A DNA stretch of 64,000 nucleotides from JAIRNF01 sp031551125 (GCA_031551125.1 JAVBOB010000011.1:62001-126000); one strand, 5' to 3'. Shown: positions 33,374 to 42,465, counted from the stretch's first letter. Notes: generated by a model not told the origin, from the sequence alone. Numbers and translations: made by a program.

Positions 33374-36300
33374 CTACTTCTTTCCATCAATGGCGTTAAT
33401 GAGCATGCGTAGTATTTCGGTACGCACGTTCAACCGTGATAGCTTAGGGTTGTTGGAATCCGGATAGGTACGGTTGGACAGGAATACGTACACCAGCTCG
33501 CGTTCAGGGTCAACCCATACAAAGGTTCCGGTAAAGCCGGAATGCCCGTAGCTGGCTGTCGATACTTCGGGGCAAACGTTACTTTTGGTGTTCAGCTCCG
33601 GCTTATCAAATCCTAACGCTCTGCGGTTGCCGCTTTCGGGAAACTGGTAACGGGTAAACTCATCCATAGTAGCAGCGCTGAAGTAGCGTTCTCCGCCATA
33701 CTCACCTTTATTGAGGTATAGCTGAAGCAGCTTAGCCATATCGTTAGCGTTGGAAAATAGTCCGGCATGACCGGACACACCACCCAGCATGGCGGCCGCA
33801 GGGTCGTGTACCGTTCCCTGTACGTGCTGTTTTTTAAATATAAGGTCTTGCTCCGATGGGGTAATTTCATTTTTGTTGAAACGTTCCAGCGGCTTAAATG
33901 CTGAGCGGTTCATGCCCAACGGACGGTAGAAAAGCGAATCGTCCAGCTTATCGAGCGGACGCTTGTAGATGGCTTCAACAGCCCGCTGCATGTACATTAA
34001 CCCCATGTCGCTATAGCGATATTTTTTCTCAAACAGCACCGCTTCATCGGTTGCTTTTCTTACGTAATCGGGTACGGCGGTGGTAGCAAACAGCGAGTCG
34101 CTTACGCTAATTGTATAGCGGCTACTGCGCTTGCGAGAGAAGTAGGCAGAGTCTAAGTAAGCAGATTTATTTAGAAACAAAGGCTCGTTAAGCAGCTGAT
34201 TGGGGTAGGTTGTACTACTCGTATCGCTAAATAACGGTTGCCCGCCCTTAATTTTGTAAAAGGCCTTGTAGTAAGGAATCCACGCTTGTAAGCCCGACCG
34301 GTGGGTGAGTATATCACGTATTACCAGCCCCTGTTTATCTGAGGGAAGGGTGGGCAGGTATTTACCCAGCGTACTATCAAGATTGAGCGTTCCTCTATCT
34401 TTCAGCCTCATTACCAGCGGAATGGTAGCGGTTATTTTGGTTACGGAAGCCATGTCGTAAAGGTCGCTCAGCTTCACCTTGAGCGATAGGCTGTCATACC
34501 TATGGCGACCGAACGCTTTTTGGTAAAACACTACGCCCTTATGCGCTGCAAGCACCTGGCATCCGGGCATAGCCTGCTGTTCAATGGCAAGGTTTACCAG
34601 CGAGTCTATGCCTTTTAGCTGTGAACCGTCAATGCCCAACTCTTCAGGTATAGCGTATTTAAGGCGTGTTTGCCGGCTTTGCGCAATGCCAAAGCTTTCG
34701 GGATAATTTTTACTTACGGTTACGGGTAATGTTCCGCTAATTGTTACTCCCCCAAATATGGCCTGTGCCGACCTGTCCTGACTTTCCGGAAGGTTGTTGT
34801 ATGACACCAGTATGGCCGCAAAACGTTCGGGTGTGCTAAATTTGGCTATTCCGTATGGTGTTCCGAAAAAATCGAGTACAACTTTTTTTGTAGCCTTCAG
34901 CTTTTCAATAAAAGCAAGGCTTTGAGTATCGGTTCCGAAGCTGTACTGCGGTTGCGAGTTGGCCTTATGGTAGCCTACAATAATAAGGTTGTACGCGCTT
35001 AAATCCTTTTCCAGCTTATCGAGTAATACTTTAGTAGGTTTTTCCGGAAACGAAAACGATGAAATACGCGCGTACTGTTCCATCCGTTCTTTGAATACGC
35101 TTCCCTTATCCTTGCCAACCTCAAGGTAGGCTATGCGCAGCGCGTCGAGCCGCTTTAAGGGCAACAGGCTGTCGCGGTTAACAACAAGCGTTAGCGCCGA
35201 TTCGGCCAGCTTGTTATTCAACGCCTGTGCTTGCGGGCTGTTCAGCTTATCAATCAGCCCTTCTATATTGTTCAGCTGGTCTTTATACAGCCCCGCATTA
35301 TACTTGGCTTCCAGCACTCGCACGCAATGGGCTAAAATCTCTTTTCTTGTAATTTTTCCCGAGTCAATGGCAGATTCAATAACATCAATAGCCGCGCTTA
35401 CCTCTTTTGGTTGAAGGAGTACATCATTTCCGGCAAGTAGCGCTTGCAGCGGCAGCTGCTTCGGATCATGTGATGACATGATGGCCTTCATGTTCAGCGC
35501 ATCGGTATAGATAAGGCCATTAAAGCCGAGAGACTTTCTCAGCATATCGGTAATGATAGCTTTGGATAAGGTTGATGGTGTATTGGGAGATTTCTCCAAG
35601 GTTGGAACTTCAAGGTGAGCAACCATAACTCCGTCAACTCCTTTTGCTATCAGCTGTTTGAAGGGGTATAGCTCTACCTCGTCAATTTGTTGCTTTGTGC
35701 GTCGAACGATGGGTAGCTCCTTGTGCGAGTCCTTGTCCGTATCGCCGTGTCCGGGAAAGTGCTTGGCGCAGGTAAGCAGGCCGTAGTCTTGCATACCCTG
35801 CATGTAAGCCTCTGCCTTTTGTGCAACCTTATGCTTATTCTCACCAAACGAACGGGTGTTGATCACCGGATTTTTTGAGTTGCTGTTAATATCGACAACG
35901 GGCGCAAAGTTAAGGTGTATGCCAAGCGCGGCACATTGTTTGGCTACTTCAACACCCATGTCGTATATCAGCTGGTTGTTGGTAACAGCTCCCAGCGGCA
36001 TTTGACGCGGGAACTGAAGTGTGCTGTCAACCCTCATGGAAGGTCCCCATTCCCCGTCAATGGCTATGAGTAGCGGAATTTCAGTAATCAGCTGAAAGTG
36101 GTTAGCCAGCTCGGCCACCTGCGTAGGATGTCCTACTGAAAAAAGGATACCGCCTATTTCTTCCTTTTCAATATACTTTGTAATCTCTTTAAGATGTTTT
36201 TCTCCCAACGAAGGGTAGCACGCTACCATAAACAGCTGGCCTATACACGCTCTGGTATCCATTGTACTCATAATGGAGTCAACCCACTGGTTGCGTTTTT

Positions 36301-36394
36301 CAACGTCTATATCGGGTAGCTTGGCGGTTGAGAGTAGCGGTGTTAGTAGTATTAGTAAGAGTAATGTGAATGTGCGATATGTTGGATGAAGCAT
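33374..36394 (-). CDS. Fused GH3 beta-N-acetylhexosaminidase and beta-lactamase-type serine hydrolase
   Basis: A 1006-residue exported fusion protein. A signal peptide (FTLLLLILLTPLLSTA) is followed by a GH3 N-terminal domain of the NagZ type: KHFPGHGDTDKDSH near residue 210 and the nucleophile Asp in YTDALNMKAI near residue 300. A GH3 C-terminal-like region follows (about 390-580). The last 400 residues are a class C beta-lactamase/esterase fold with SVTK (Ser650-Lys653), YSD near 794 and HSG near 951. The pairing suggests periplasmic cell-wall muropeptide processing: removal of GlcNAc and a serine peptidase/esterase step. This two-domain form is known in Bacteroidota. Confidence 0.92.
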   Translation of the reverse strand: MLHPTYRTFTLLLLILLTPLLSTAKLPDIDVEKRNQWVDSIMSTMDTRACIGQLFMVACYPSLGEKHLKEITKYIEKEEIGGILFSVGHPTQVAELANHFQLITEIPLLIAIDGEWGPSMRVDSTLQFPRQMPLGAVTNNQLIYDMGVEVAKQCAALGIHLNFAPVVDINSNSKNPVINTRSFGENKHKVAQKAEAYMQGMQDYGLLTCAKHFPGHGDTDKDSHKELPIVRRTKQQIDEVELYPFKQLIAKGVDGVMVAHLEVPTLEKSPNTPSTLSKAIITDMLRKSLGFNGLIYTDALNMKAIMSSHDPKQLPLQALLAGNDVLLQPKEVSAAIDVIESAIDSGKITRKEILAHCVRVLEAKYNAGLYKDQLNNIEGLIDKLNSPQAQALNNKLAESALTLVVNRDSLLPLKRLDALRIAYLEVGKDKGSVFKERMEQYARISSFSFPEKPTKVLLDKLEKDLSAYNLIIVGYHKANSQPQYSFGTDTQSLAFIEKLKATKKVVLDFFGTPYGIAKFSTPERFAAILVSYNNLPESQDRSAQAIFGGVTISGTLPVTVSKNYPESFGIAQSRQTRLKYAIPEELGIDGSQLKGIDSLVNLAIEQQAMPGCQVLAAHKGVVFYQKAFGRHRYDSLSLKVKLSDLYDMASVTKITATIPLVMRLKDRGTLNLDSTLGKYLPTLPSDKQGLVIRDILTHRSGLQAWIPYYKAFYKIKGGQPLFSDTSSTTYPNQLLNEPLFLNKSAYLDSAYFSRKRSSRYTISVSDSLFATTAVPDYVRKATDEAVLFEKKYRYSDMGLMYMQRAVEAIYKRPLDKLDDSLFYRPLGMNRSAFKPLERFNKNEITPSEQDLIFKKQHVQGTVHDPAAAMLGGVSGHAGLFSNANDMAKLLQLYLNKGEYGGERYFSAATMDEFTRYQFPESGNRRALGFDKPELNTKSNVCPEVSTASYGHSGFTGTFVWVDPERELVYVFLSNRTYPDSNNPKLSRLNVRTEILRMLINAIDGKK

Positions 36395-36477
36395 GATTGT
36401 ATTTCAATTTTAAAAGACAAACCTACGTTTTTTTATTGATTTTTTTGCTTCCTGCGGCTTTGAATAAACATTTCTTA

Positions 36478-36660
36478 ACCCCCAACCCCCTAAAGGGGGT
36501 TATCTTGAACACATAGGCACAGTAGGTACATAGGAGCACATAGTTTTTTATGACAAATAAATATTGTTGTTTGTAAAGTCCCCCTTTGGGGGATTTAGGG
36601 GGCATTAGCTTAGCCCTAAAGGGGCTTTCCTCACCACATAGGCGCAGTAGGTATATAGGA
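36478..36660. repeat. CCCCCTAAAGGGGG repeat with CACATAGGCAC phrase
   Basis: AACCCCCTAAAGGGGGTT, a CACATAGGCACAGTAGGTAC phrase (twice), and CCCCCTTTGGGGGATTTAGG. The same pairing of phrases is seen at 45210 and 45640. It follows the GH3 gene start region and contains no gene. Confidence 0.6.
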
Positions 36661-36751
36661 GCGCATAGAAATACAAGCTGAACGCAAAAGGAGGCCTCTT
36701 CGGAAAATGATATGCCAACGAACAGCAGGTATGCCATACAACAGAAAAATG

Positions 36752-36880
36752 TTGGGCTAAAGCCCCGTTTGTTTGAACCCATTAATCCGTTGACAAAAGT
36801 CAACGGCAATGAACTTTTTCATTGCCGTCAGCTTTAGCTGACGGACACAAAAAGAACACGGATATTGGGCTTTAGCCCAA
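36752..36880. repeat. Dispersed palindrome, family C
   Basis: TTGGGCTAAAGCCCC at the left, ATTGGGCTTTAGCCCAA at the right, and between them CCGTTGACAAAAGTCAACGG and CCGTCAGCTTTAGCTGACGG. Same building blocks as 7678-7766, better preserved. Confidence 0.8.
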
Positions 36881-36939
36881 CTACTCGCTAGGTAGCCACG
36901 TGGCTATTTCCCGAAGAAGTCTAGTAAAGAGAATGGAGC

Positions 36940-36970
36940 TGTGTAAATCTGCGTTTTCAGCGTCATCTGC
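36940..36970. repeat. Dispersed 30-base phrase, inverted copy of 28197-28226
   Basis: TGTGTAAATCTGCGTTTTCA followed by GCGTCATCTGC is the reverse complement of the phrase at 28197-28226 except for one base. It occurs in otherwise unrelated spacers. Confidence 0.65.
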
Positions 36971-37055
36971 ATGCCATAAAAATAAACAACCATAAACCAC
37001 AACCTTGTCCTGAGTGCACGTTGAAAATTCAGGATACTTAAAACCATTTAAAATC

Positions 37056-37835
37056 ATGTTACAAGAAAGCCCCGAGCTTCGGCTTTGCACCAACGTAATA
37101 CGGCTTCAATCGTACAGGCTGAAGCCTGATGAAGTTATTCTGTTTGATTGGCTGGTAGTAAAAGCCATATCGTTTAAGTACAAACCCTTTCACTACTCCC
37201 AGCTGCGCATTGAGGCGGAAACGCGGATAAAGCGCAGCCGGCAGGAAGCTATTTTCCACTTTTTTGAGGAGCTGGATTTTTTACAAACAAGCGTGCAGGT
37301 AAATGCCGCTACCAACGGGCGGGTTCGATTTTTTGAAATCAGCTTCTTCATTCTTTCACAAACGAGCGTGCTGGCTGTTATTATGGATGAGCAATCGGAG
37401 CTGTTCAAGCACTTCATTCAGCTTGCCAAGTACCACAGCAAAAAGCAGGATGCCCCTAAACAGGTGGAACAAAAACAGGACAAGAATAAGCAGGTGACCG
37501 AGCGGCTGTTTGCTATGCTGGATAAGGTGTATGACGAACGGCGTGAGATGTACAACAACGGTAAGCTGACACCTGATATACCAACAAGAACCAAAACAAA
37601 AACACAGCTGGTACACAATGCTGCTATTGAGCGCAAGCTGGTTAAGCTGGCTAACCGGTACGAGACGGAATCAATTTGTGATGCGTTCCGGGCTTACTGT
37701 GATGCGGTATTGGTTGGCGATGAAAAGCCCGAAAGACCGCTACACTATTTCTTGACCTATGATGAGGTTCAGGAATCATGGACGGTTTTTGAGCGTCATC
37801 TTGACCGTTTTACGTTGACTTACAGCCAAGGGTAG
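37056..37835 (+). CDS. Protein of unknown function, mostly helical
   Basis: A 259-residue cytoplasmic protein that I do not recognise. The N-terminal half (about 1-110) could be a winged-helix-like fold (LKPDEVILFDWLVVKAISFK, YSQLRIEAETRIKRSRQEAI, VRFFEISFFILSQ), followed by a Lys/Gln-rich linker (KKQDAPKQVEQKQDKNKQV) and a helical C-terminal part. GTG 37014 in frame would add 14 residues; ATG 37056 is better. It stands alone amid repeats. The helix-turn-helix-like start hints at nucleic-acid binding, but this is only an impression. Confidence 0.7.
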   Translation: MLQESPELRLCTNVIRLQSYRLKPDEVILFDWLVVKAISFKYKPFHYSQLRIEAETRIKRSRQEAIFHFFEELDFLQTSVQVNAATNGRVRFFEISFFILSQTSVLAVIMDEQSELFKHFIQLAKYHSKKQDAPKQVEQKQDKNKQVTERLFAMLDKVYDERREMYNNGKLTPDIPTRTKTKTQLVHNAAIERKLVKLANRYETESICDAFRAYCDAVLVGDEKPERPLHYFLTYDEVQESWTVFERHLDRFTLTYSQG

Positions 37836-38419
37836 ATAAATAATCCGTAGGGCATTAATATATTCAATGCTAATAGTAGTAACACGGGTACAAGAGGTAA
37901 TTGTTTTGAATGAGCAACCTCTTTGTAGAATGCAGCTTATACCTGTTATTTGGCTACTAACGGGTTTTGTAGAGAAGAATACGTACAGAAAAGATTGTTC
38001 TGGTATGTTGAAATCCGCAAGTGCTGTTTTTCAGTTGTTGAAAACAACATACCCCTCGCTGTTTTCTACAAATGTACCTGTTGATTTCAACAGAGGTATT
38101 GCTGAAAACAACAGCTAAAAGGAGTATTACAAGGAATATAAAAAAGAAGATTACAAGGAAGGAGGCTATGCTTGGCGGGAGAGAGATTTTAATACAACTT
38201 GGTTTTTATTCTTTTTGAACATAAAGACAACCTGTAGCTGTGAGGCGAAAGAAAAAGAAAAAAGTTGCGCCAAAAAAGAAAAAGGCTGGCTGTTTTTTCC
38301 GAACTTTGCGGCGTTGAATAGAGCTATTGGGTAGGAAAAATAGCCCGTAAAAAGGCATAAAAACGGCGATATGGCGGGTGTTGTGCGCTAGTGTAAAACC
38401 TCAAAAGTATTTATCCTTT
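37836..38419. other. Gene-poor spacer
   Basis: No reliable gene. It begins with a family B piece (CCGTAGGGCATTAATATATT). A frame at 37867-38118 (83 codons) has no recognisable domain and an unusual composition, so I do not call it. The rest is AT-rich with A/G-rich tracts (GAAAGAAAAAGAAAAAAG). Confidence 0.5.
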
Positions 38420-38426
38420 TGTCCTT

Positions 38427-38510
38427 GTTCTTTAATCTTTGTTCTTTAATCTTTGTTCTTTAATCTTTGTTCTTTAATCTTTATTCTTTAATCTTTATTC
38501 TTTAATCTTT
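38427..38510. repeat. 14-bp tandem repeat, six copies, abutting tcdA
   Basis: Six consecutive copies of the 14-base unit GTTCTTTAATCTTT (the last two begin with A). The array ends two bases before the tcdA start codon, so it occupies the ribosome-binding-site position. The unit has no purine-rich Shine-Dalgarno sequence. Copy-number change would alter the leader length. Confidence 0.92.
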
Positions 38511-38512
38511 AT

Positions 38513-39241
38513 ATGGTAAACAGTAATAATGACTGGCAGGTACGCACAAGGCTTTTACTGGGTAACGAGCGAGTGGAGGAACTGGCAAACACCCACGTGT
38601 TGGTAGCCGGTTTGGGCGGTGTTGGCGCGTATGCCGCCGAGATGCTTTGCAGGGCAGGCGTTGGAACCCTTACTATTGTTGATGCTGATGTGATAGCTAC
38701 CGGTAACCGTAATCGCCAGCTGTTGGCGTTAAGCTCTACCGAAGGAAGGAGCAAGGCGGAGCTGATGGCTCAACGGTTGCTGGATATTAACCCCGAGCTG
38801 AGGCTACATGTACACCACATTTACCTGAAGGATGAGCTTATAGACGAGCTGTTGGTGGCCGCCAAATACAGCTATGTTATTGACGCTATAGATACGCTTG
38901 CCCCTAAAGTACGGCTTATACAATCGTGTTTGGCAAACGGGATACCTATTGTTAGCTCAATGGGGGCAGGAGCTAAGCTTGACCCTACAAAAATTGAAAT
39001 CAGCGATATTTCCAAATCGCATCACTGTCCGTTGGCGCACATGCTGCGTAAGCGGTTGCACAAGCTGGGTATCCGTAAAGGGGTTAAGGTAGTATTCTCA
39101 TCAGAGGGGCCAATGGCTGATGCCATTGAACTCTGTGAGAACGAGCCCAACAAAAAGTCAACAGTAGGAACCATATCCTACATGCCTGCTGTTTTTGGCT
39201 GTTACTGCGCTTCGGTGGTGGTAACCGATTTGATTAGGTAA
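38513..39241 (+). CDS. tcdA: tRNA threonylcarbamoyladenosine dehydratase
   Basis: A 242-residue E1-like ThiF/MoeB-superfamily enzyme (formerly CsdL/YgdL) that uses ATP to cyclise t6A to ct6A at tRNA position 37. The nucleotide-binding GLGGVGAYAAEMLCRAGVG is at about residues 33-51, followed by the DADVIATGNRNRQ loop, VIDAIDTLAPKVRLI and the late CANGIPIVSSMGAGAKLDPT block with SDISKSHHCPLA. The length is normal. The start codon follows a 14-bp tandem array directly, which is odd. Confidence 0.93.
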   Translation: MVNSNNDWQVRTRLLLGNERVEELANTHVLVAGLGGVGAYAAEMLCRAGVGTLTIVDADVIATGNRNRQLLALSSTEGRSKAELMAQRLLDINPELRLHVHHIYLKDELIDELLVAAKYSYVIDAIDTLAPKVRLIQSCLANGIPIVSSMGAGAKLDPTKIEISDISKSHHCPLAHMLRKRLHKLGIRKGVKVVFSSEGPMADAIELCENEPNKKSTVGTISYMPAVFGCYCASVVVTDLIR

Positions 39242-39582
39242 GCTAATCGTTCTTGGAGAAGAAATCTTTCGTAAAGAAATAGTGCGGTAGCAGCGTTGAC
39301 GTGTCGAAACGCGTAGCCTGCGGCCTTTAATAAGTAGTATAAGCGTATAAAGTATATAACGGCCTGTTGTTTATATTGATATCCAAGCCCTACGGGCTAT
39401 TCCCCTCTCTTTGGGAGAGGGGCTAGGGGAGAGGCTGGTAATTCTTGCATTTGCATACGGCTTACTTAGTATGACGGTCGTTCTTACAAAGTTTACTTAT
39501 TTGACCCCAAAAAACAAAAAAACATTCTTATTTTTAGTCTATTTAGCTTTCAAATCAAAAATATTATGACTTACTTTGTCTT

Positions 39583-39751
39583 GCCAATAGGAAGGCAACC
39601 CACAATAGTGGGAGGTTAAGTTTTAGGTTAAGGGTGTGAGGGTGGTACGAAAGTATCATCCTCACTTGTTTTGTACAGGCCTCACTTGGTGCGTAGCAAG
39701 CTAATACAGGCTCCTTTACTTTTACTAGCTGTAAATTAGCGTGCCATTGGC
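39583..39751 (+). ncRNA. Candidate 6S-like / Bacteroidales-type structured RNA
   Basis: The stretch is closed by GCCAAT...GGCA (39583-39596) pairing with TGCC-ATTGGC (39742-39751). Inside is a 13-bp hairpin with a GAAA tetraloop (39636-39665, GTGAGGGTGGTAC / GTATCATCCTCAC). Its two G-U pairs would be A-C mismatches on the other strand, so the RNA is read from the plus strand. The internal phrases GGTTAAGTTTTAGG and TTGTACAGGC remind me of the Bacteroidales-1/6S class of RNA. Size (about 170 nt) and single long-hairpin design also fit 6S. No good -7 element is seen just upstream. Confidence 0.45.
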
Positions 39752-39858
39752 TTTGCTTAGCGCGTAAATTTGGTTGCGAGGAAGGCTTTACCAGCAGATA
39801 GACGGCGCATGGCTGAATGTATAACCAACGCTTGGGCTAATTATCGAAAAAATCCTTT

Positions 39859-39866
39859 TACATTTG
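39859..39866 (+). promoter_or_regulatory. Promoter -7 element of the headgroup cluster
   Basis: TACATTTG matches TAnnTTTG and lies 19 bases upstream of the nucleotidyltransferase start codon; the resulting leader would be very short. Confidence 0.6.
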
Positions 39867-39885
39867 TACCTCCTAAGAACAATAC

Positions 39886-40617
39886 ATGGTTTCGCAAACA
39901 GTTAACTACGCTATACTATCAGCCGGAGAAGGTTCGCGCCTGCAGCAGGAAGGAGTTGCTACACCTAAGCCCTTGGTGAGGCTTAACGGCGTTCCGATGG
40001 TAGAGAGGCTCATTAACATTTTTGTGCAAAACCACGCCAAAAGCATTAGCATAATAAGCAACAATATACATCCGGAAGTAAACGGCTACCTGCAAGAAAT
40101 GCAAAAACAGCTCAACATTCCGCTCAACATTGTTTGCAAAACAACGCCCAGCTCGCTGCACAGCTTCTACGAGCTGGCTCCCTACCTGCAAGGTGAAAAA
40201 TTTTGCCTTACTACTGTAGATACCATATTCAGCGCGCAGGAGCTTTCAGCCTTCATTCAACATTTTTGTGAAAATAGTGTTGATGATGGAGTAATGGCGG
40301 TAACTGATTACGTTGACGATGAGAAACCGCTTTACGTGCAGACAAACGGTGAACAACAAATTACCGCTTTTCTTGATAGCAATGATGGTAGCTGTCGTTA
40401 CGTTTCGGGCGGCATATACAGCCTCACGCCTAAAGTTTTTGGGCTGATTGAGAGGGCAAAGGCTGAAAACATGAGTCGTATGCGAAACTTTCAACGGGCT
40501 ATGTTGCAGGACGGCTTACGCTTAAAGGCATATCCGTTCAGCAAAATTCTGGATGTTGACCATGCGGAGGATATACGGAAGGCTGAAGAATTTTTAAAAG
40601 AAGTGGAGCGCGGGTAA
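39886..40617 (+). CDS. MobA/GT-A-like nucleotidyltransferase
   Basis: A 243-residue sugar-phosphate-type nucleotidyltransferase. The N-terminal activation motif is AILSAGEGSRL followed by PKPLVRLNG, which binds the NTP; the metal-site Asp is in FCLTTVDTIF near residue 108, and RYVSGGIYSL and ILDVDHAEDIRKAEEF follow. The family activates phosphorylated sugars or alcohols to NDP derivatives. Its neighbours (an ATP-grasp protein, a CDP-alcohol transferase and a flippase-like protein) suggest it makes a CDP-activated headgroup, as archaeal inositol-phosphate cytidylyltransferases do. The first of four co-oriented genes. Confidence 0.85.
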   Translation: MVSQTVNYAILSAGEGSRLQQEGVATPKPLVRLNGVPMVERLINIFVQNHAKSISIISNNIHPEVNGYLQEMQKQLNIPLNIVCKTTPSSLHSFYELAPYLQGEKFCLTTVDTIFSAQELSAFIQHFCENSVDDGVMAVTDYVDDEKPLYVQTNGEQQITAFLDSNDGSCRYVSGGIYSLTPKVFGLIERAKAENMSRMRNFQRAMLQDGLRLKAYPFSKILDVDHAEDIRKAEEFLKEVERG

Positions 40618-40634
40618 GCGCATTATACATACGG

Positions 40635-41486
40635 ATGAATATACTTGGAATACAGCGGGCAAACGAATTTTCGCCCAACCATATAAACAATGATAGCGCC
40701 ATATTTGGCGCGGTTATTGCCGAGCTGGAAGGGCGAGGAGCAACAGTTAAGCGACTTACAGAGCAAGAGTTCTTTCACAGTCACCATGTTGATGAGCGCC
40801 TTATTATCTCTATGGTTCGCAATAAGGCCAACTTGGCTAAGCTGCAAGGGTTGGAGCGTAACGGGGTATGCGTTATAAACTCGGCTTTTGGTGTGGAGCG
40901 TTGCTTTAGAGCTAACATGACTCGCTTGCTGTTGGATAACCGAATTCCTTATCCCGAAAGCCGGATTATTTCTACAACCGTTGATAGTGAAGCGGCATTG
41001 AGAGAAATAGGGTTAGATCATTTTTGGGTAAAGCGTGGCGATTTTCATGCCATGCACAAGGAGGATGTTTGCTTTTGTGCCAATCTGGGCGAAGGTTACG
41101 ATCTGCTGAAAGAGTTTGCGCTGCGCGGCATACCCGATGCCGTTATATCCAAACATCTGATTGGCGATTTGGTAAAGTTCTATGCTGTTCGTGGAACATC
41201 GTTCTTTTACTGGTTCTACCCTTTTGATGAGAACCATGTGAAGTTTGACAATCAGCAGCTGGGCGAGAAAACAATGTTTTACAATTTTGATTTGGAACAG
41301 CTGAAGAAAATAGCCGATAACGCAGCGCAATTGCTGGGTATAGAGGTGTATGGCGGTGATGCTATAATAGATGCCGAAGGTAATATGCAGCTGATTGATG
41401 TGAATGATTGGCCTAGCTTTGCACCATGTCGTGGTGAAGCAGCTCAACATATAGCCGAACGAATTTTAAGTAAGGCAAAAGAATAG
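40635..41486 (+). CDS. ATP-grasp superfamily protein
   Basis: A 283-residue protein with RimK-like features: FRANMTRLLLDNRIPYPESRII (start of the ATP-grasp domain near residue 95), FWVKRGDFHAM (ATP-binding Lys), VISKHLIGDLVKFYAVRG and YGGDAIIDAEGNMQLIDVNDWPSF near the C-terminus (metal-binding Asp/Asn). I do not recognise a specific subfamily. Such enzymes ligate or phosphorylate with ATP; inositol polyphosphate kinases share the IDVN-type ending. It is 17 bases after the nucleotidyltransferase gene, so probably in the same pathway. Confidence 0.75.
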   Translation: MNILGIQRANEFSPNHINNDSAIFGAVIAELEGRGATVKRLTEQEFFHSHHVDERLIISMVRNKANLAKLQGLERNGVCVINSAFGVERCFRANMTRLLLDNRIPYPESRIISTTVDSEAALREIGLDHFWVKRGDFHAMHKEDVCFCANLGEGYDLLKEFALRGIPDAVISKHLIGDLVKFYAVRGTSFFYWFYPFDENHVKFDNQQLGEKTMFYNFDLEQLKKIADNAAQLLGIEVYGGDAIIDAEGNMQLIDVNDWPSFAPCRGEAAQHIAERILSKAKE

Positions 41487-41517
41487 CTTTGTAGTTGCTG
41501 TAAGAATTTAGAGGAGT

Positions 41518-42426
41518 ATGGAAGAAAAAAAGTCAAAAATTGCAGCCACCTATAAATCAATGGATACGGAAGAGCCCATTGATATTTACTTTTATCGCCC
41601 CCTAGGTTACTGGTTGGCGTTGCTGGCAGAAAAGCTGCGTATAACGCCCAACATGATAACCATTGCCAGTATCTTTATAGGAGCTTCTGCGGGTGTACTG
41701 TTTTACTACCCCAACCTTTCTGTCAACGTGATTGGCATGCTGCTGCTGGTGTTGGCAAACTTGTTTGATAGCACTGACGGGCAGCTAGCCCGTATGACCA
41801 ACAACAAAACCAAGTTAGGCCGAATACTCGATGGTATGGCGGGTAATATTTGGTTTGTCATTATCTACGTGGTACTTGTGCTACGCTGTATTAACCAAGG
41901 GTGGGACAACGCCACTGTTTGGATTATCGGGTCGTTGGCCGGAGCGTCGCATATTATGCACGCGGCTATAGCCGACTACTACCGCACCATTCACCTCCAT
42001 TTTATGAGTGGCGGAAAGGGTAGCGAGTTTGATAGCTCCAAGCAAATAGTGCAGGAAATAAAATCCCTCTCTTGGGGTAAAGCTCCGGTAAGGAAAGCCA
42101 TGCTCTACTTTTACCGCAACTATACCATGCAGCAGGAGTCTATATCGCCCAACTTCCAGCGGTTTATTGCTAAGGTGAACCAAGCCTACCCCGACGGGAA
42201 TTTGCCGCAAGAGCTGTGCGATACGTTCAGGGCGCAAAGTAAACCGCTAATGAAGTTTACCAATATACTACAGTTCAATACACGTGTTATAGCCTTGTTT
42301 ATATGTTTGTTCATCAATCAGCCGTTCTACTACTTTTTGTTTGACCTGATTGTGCTGAACGGTATAATGGTGTACATGGTTAGCAGGCACGAAGCAATGT
42401 GTAAGCGAATAGGAAAAACGCTGTAA
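41518..42426 (+). CDS. CDP-alcohol phosphatidyltransferase family protein
   Basis: A 302-residue inner-membrane protein with about six helices. The CDP-alcohol transferase motif reads DSTDGQLARMTNNKTKLGRI followed by LDGMAGN, at about residues 81-107. The first three aspartates of the DxxDGxxAR(x8)GxxxDxxxD pattern are in place, but the position of the fourth, the presumed catalytic base, is Gly (followed by Asn). It should transfer a phospho-alcohol between CDP and an acceptor. Position between an ATP-grasp gene and a flippase-like gene suggests a dedicated polar-lipid pathway. The longer soluble insert (about 165-250) is unusual. Confidence 0.87.
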   Translation: MEEKKSKIAATYKSMDTEEPIDIYFYRPLGYWLALLAEKLRITPNMITIASIFIGASAGVLFYYPNLSVNVIGMLLLVLANLFDSTDGQLARMTNNKTKLGRILDGMAGNIWFVIIYVVLVLRCINQGWDNATVWIIGSLAGASHIMHAAIADYYRTIHLHFMSGGKGSEFDSSKQIVQEIKSLSWGKAPVRKAMLYFYRNYTMQQESISPNFQRFIAKVNQAYPDGNLPQELCDTFRAQSKPLMKFTNILQFNTRVIALFICLFINQPFYYFLFDLIVLNGIMVYMVSRHEAMCKRIGKTL

Positions 42427-42465
42427 ACCCCAAAGCCTACAGCTAAGCAAAGCGAATAAGCAGAT

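Noticed and set aside
37867..38118. 83-codon open frame on the plus strand
   Set aside because: No recognisable domain, odd composition, no convincing ribosome-binding site or promoter, and it lies in a repeat-bearing spacer. Probably chance.
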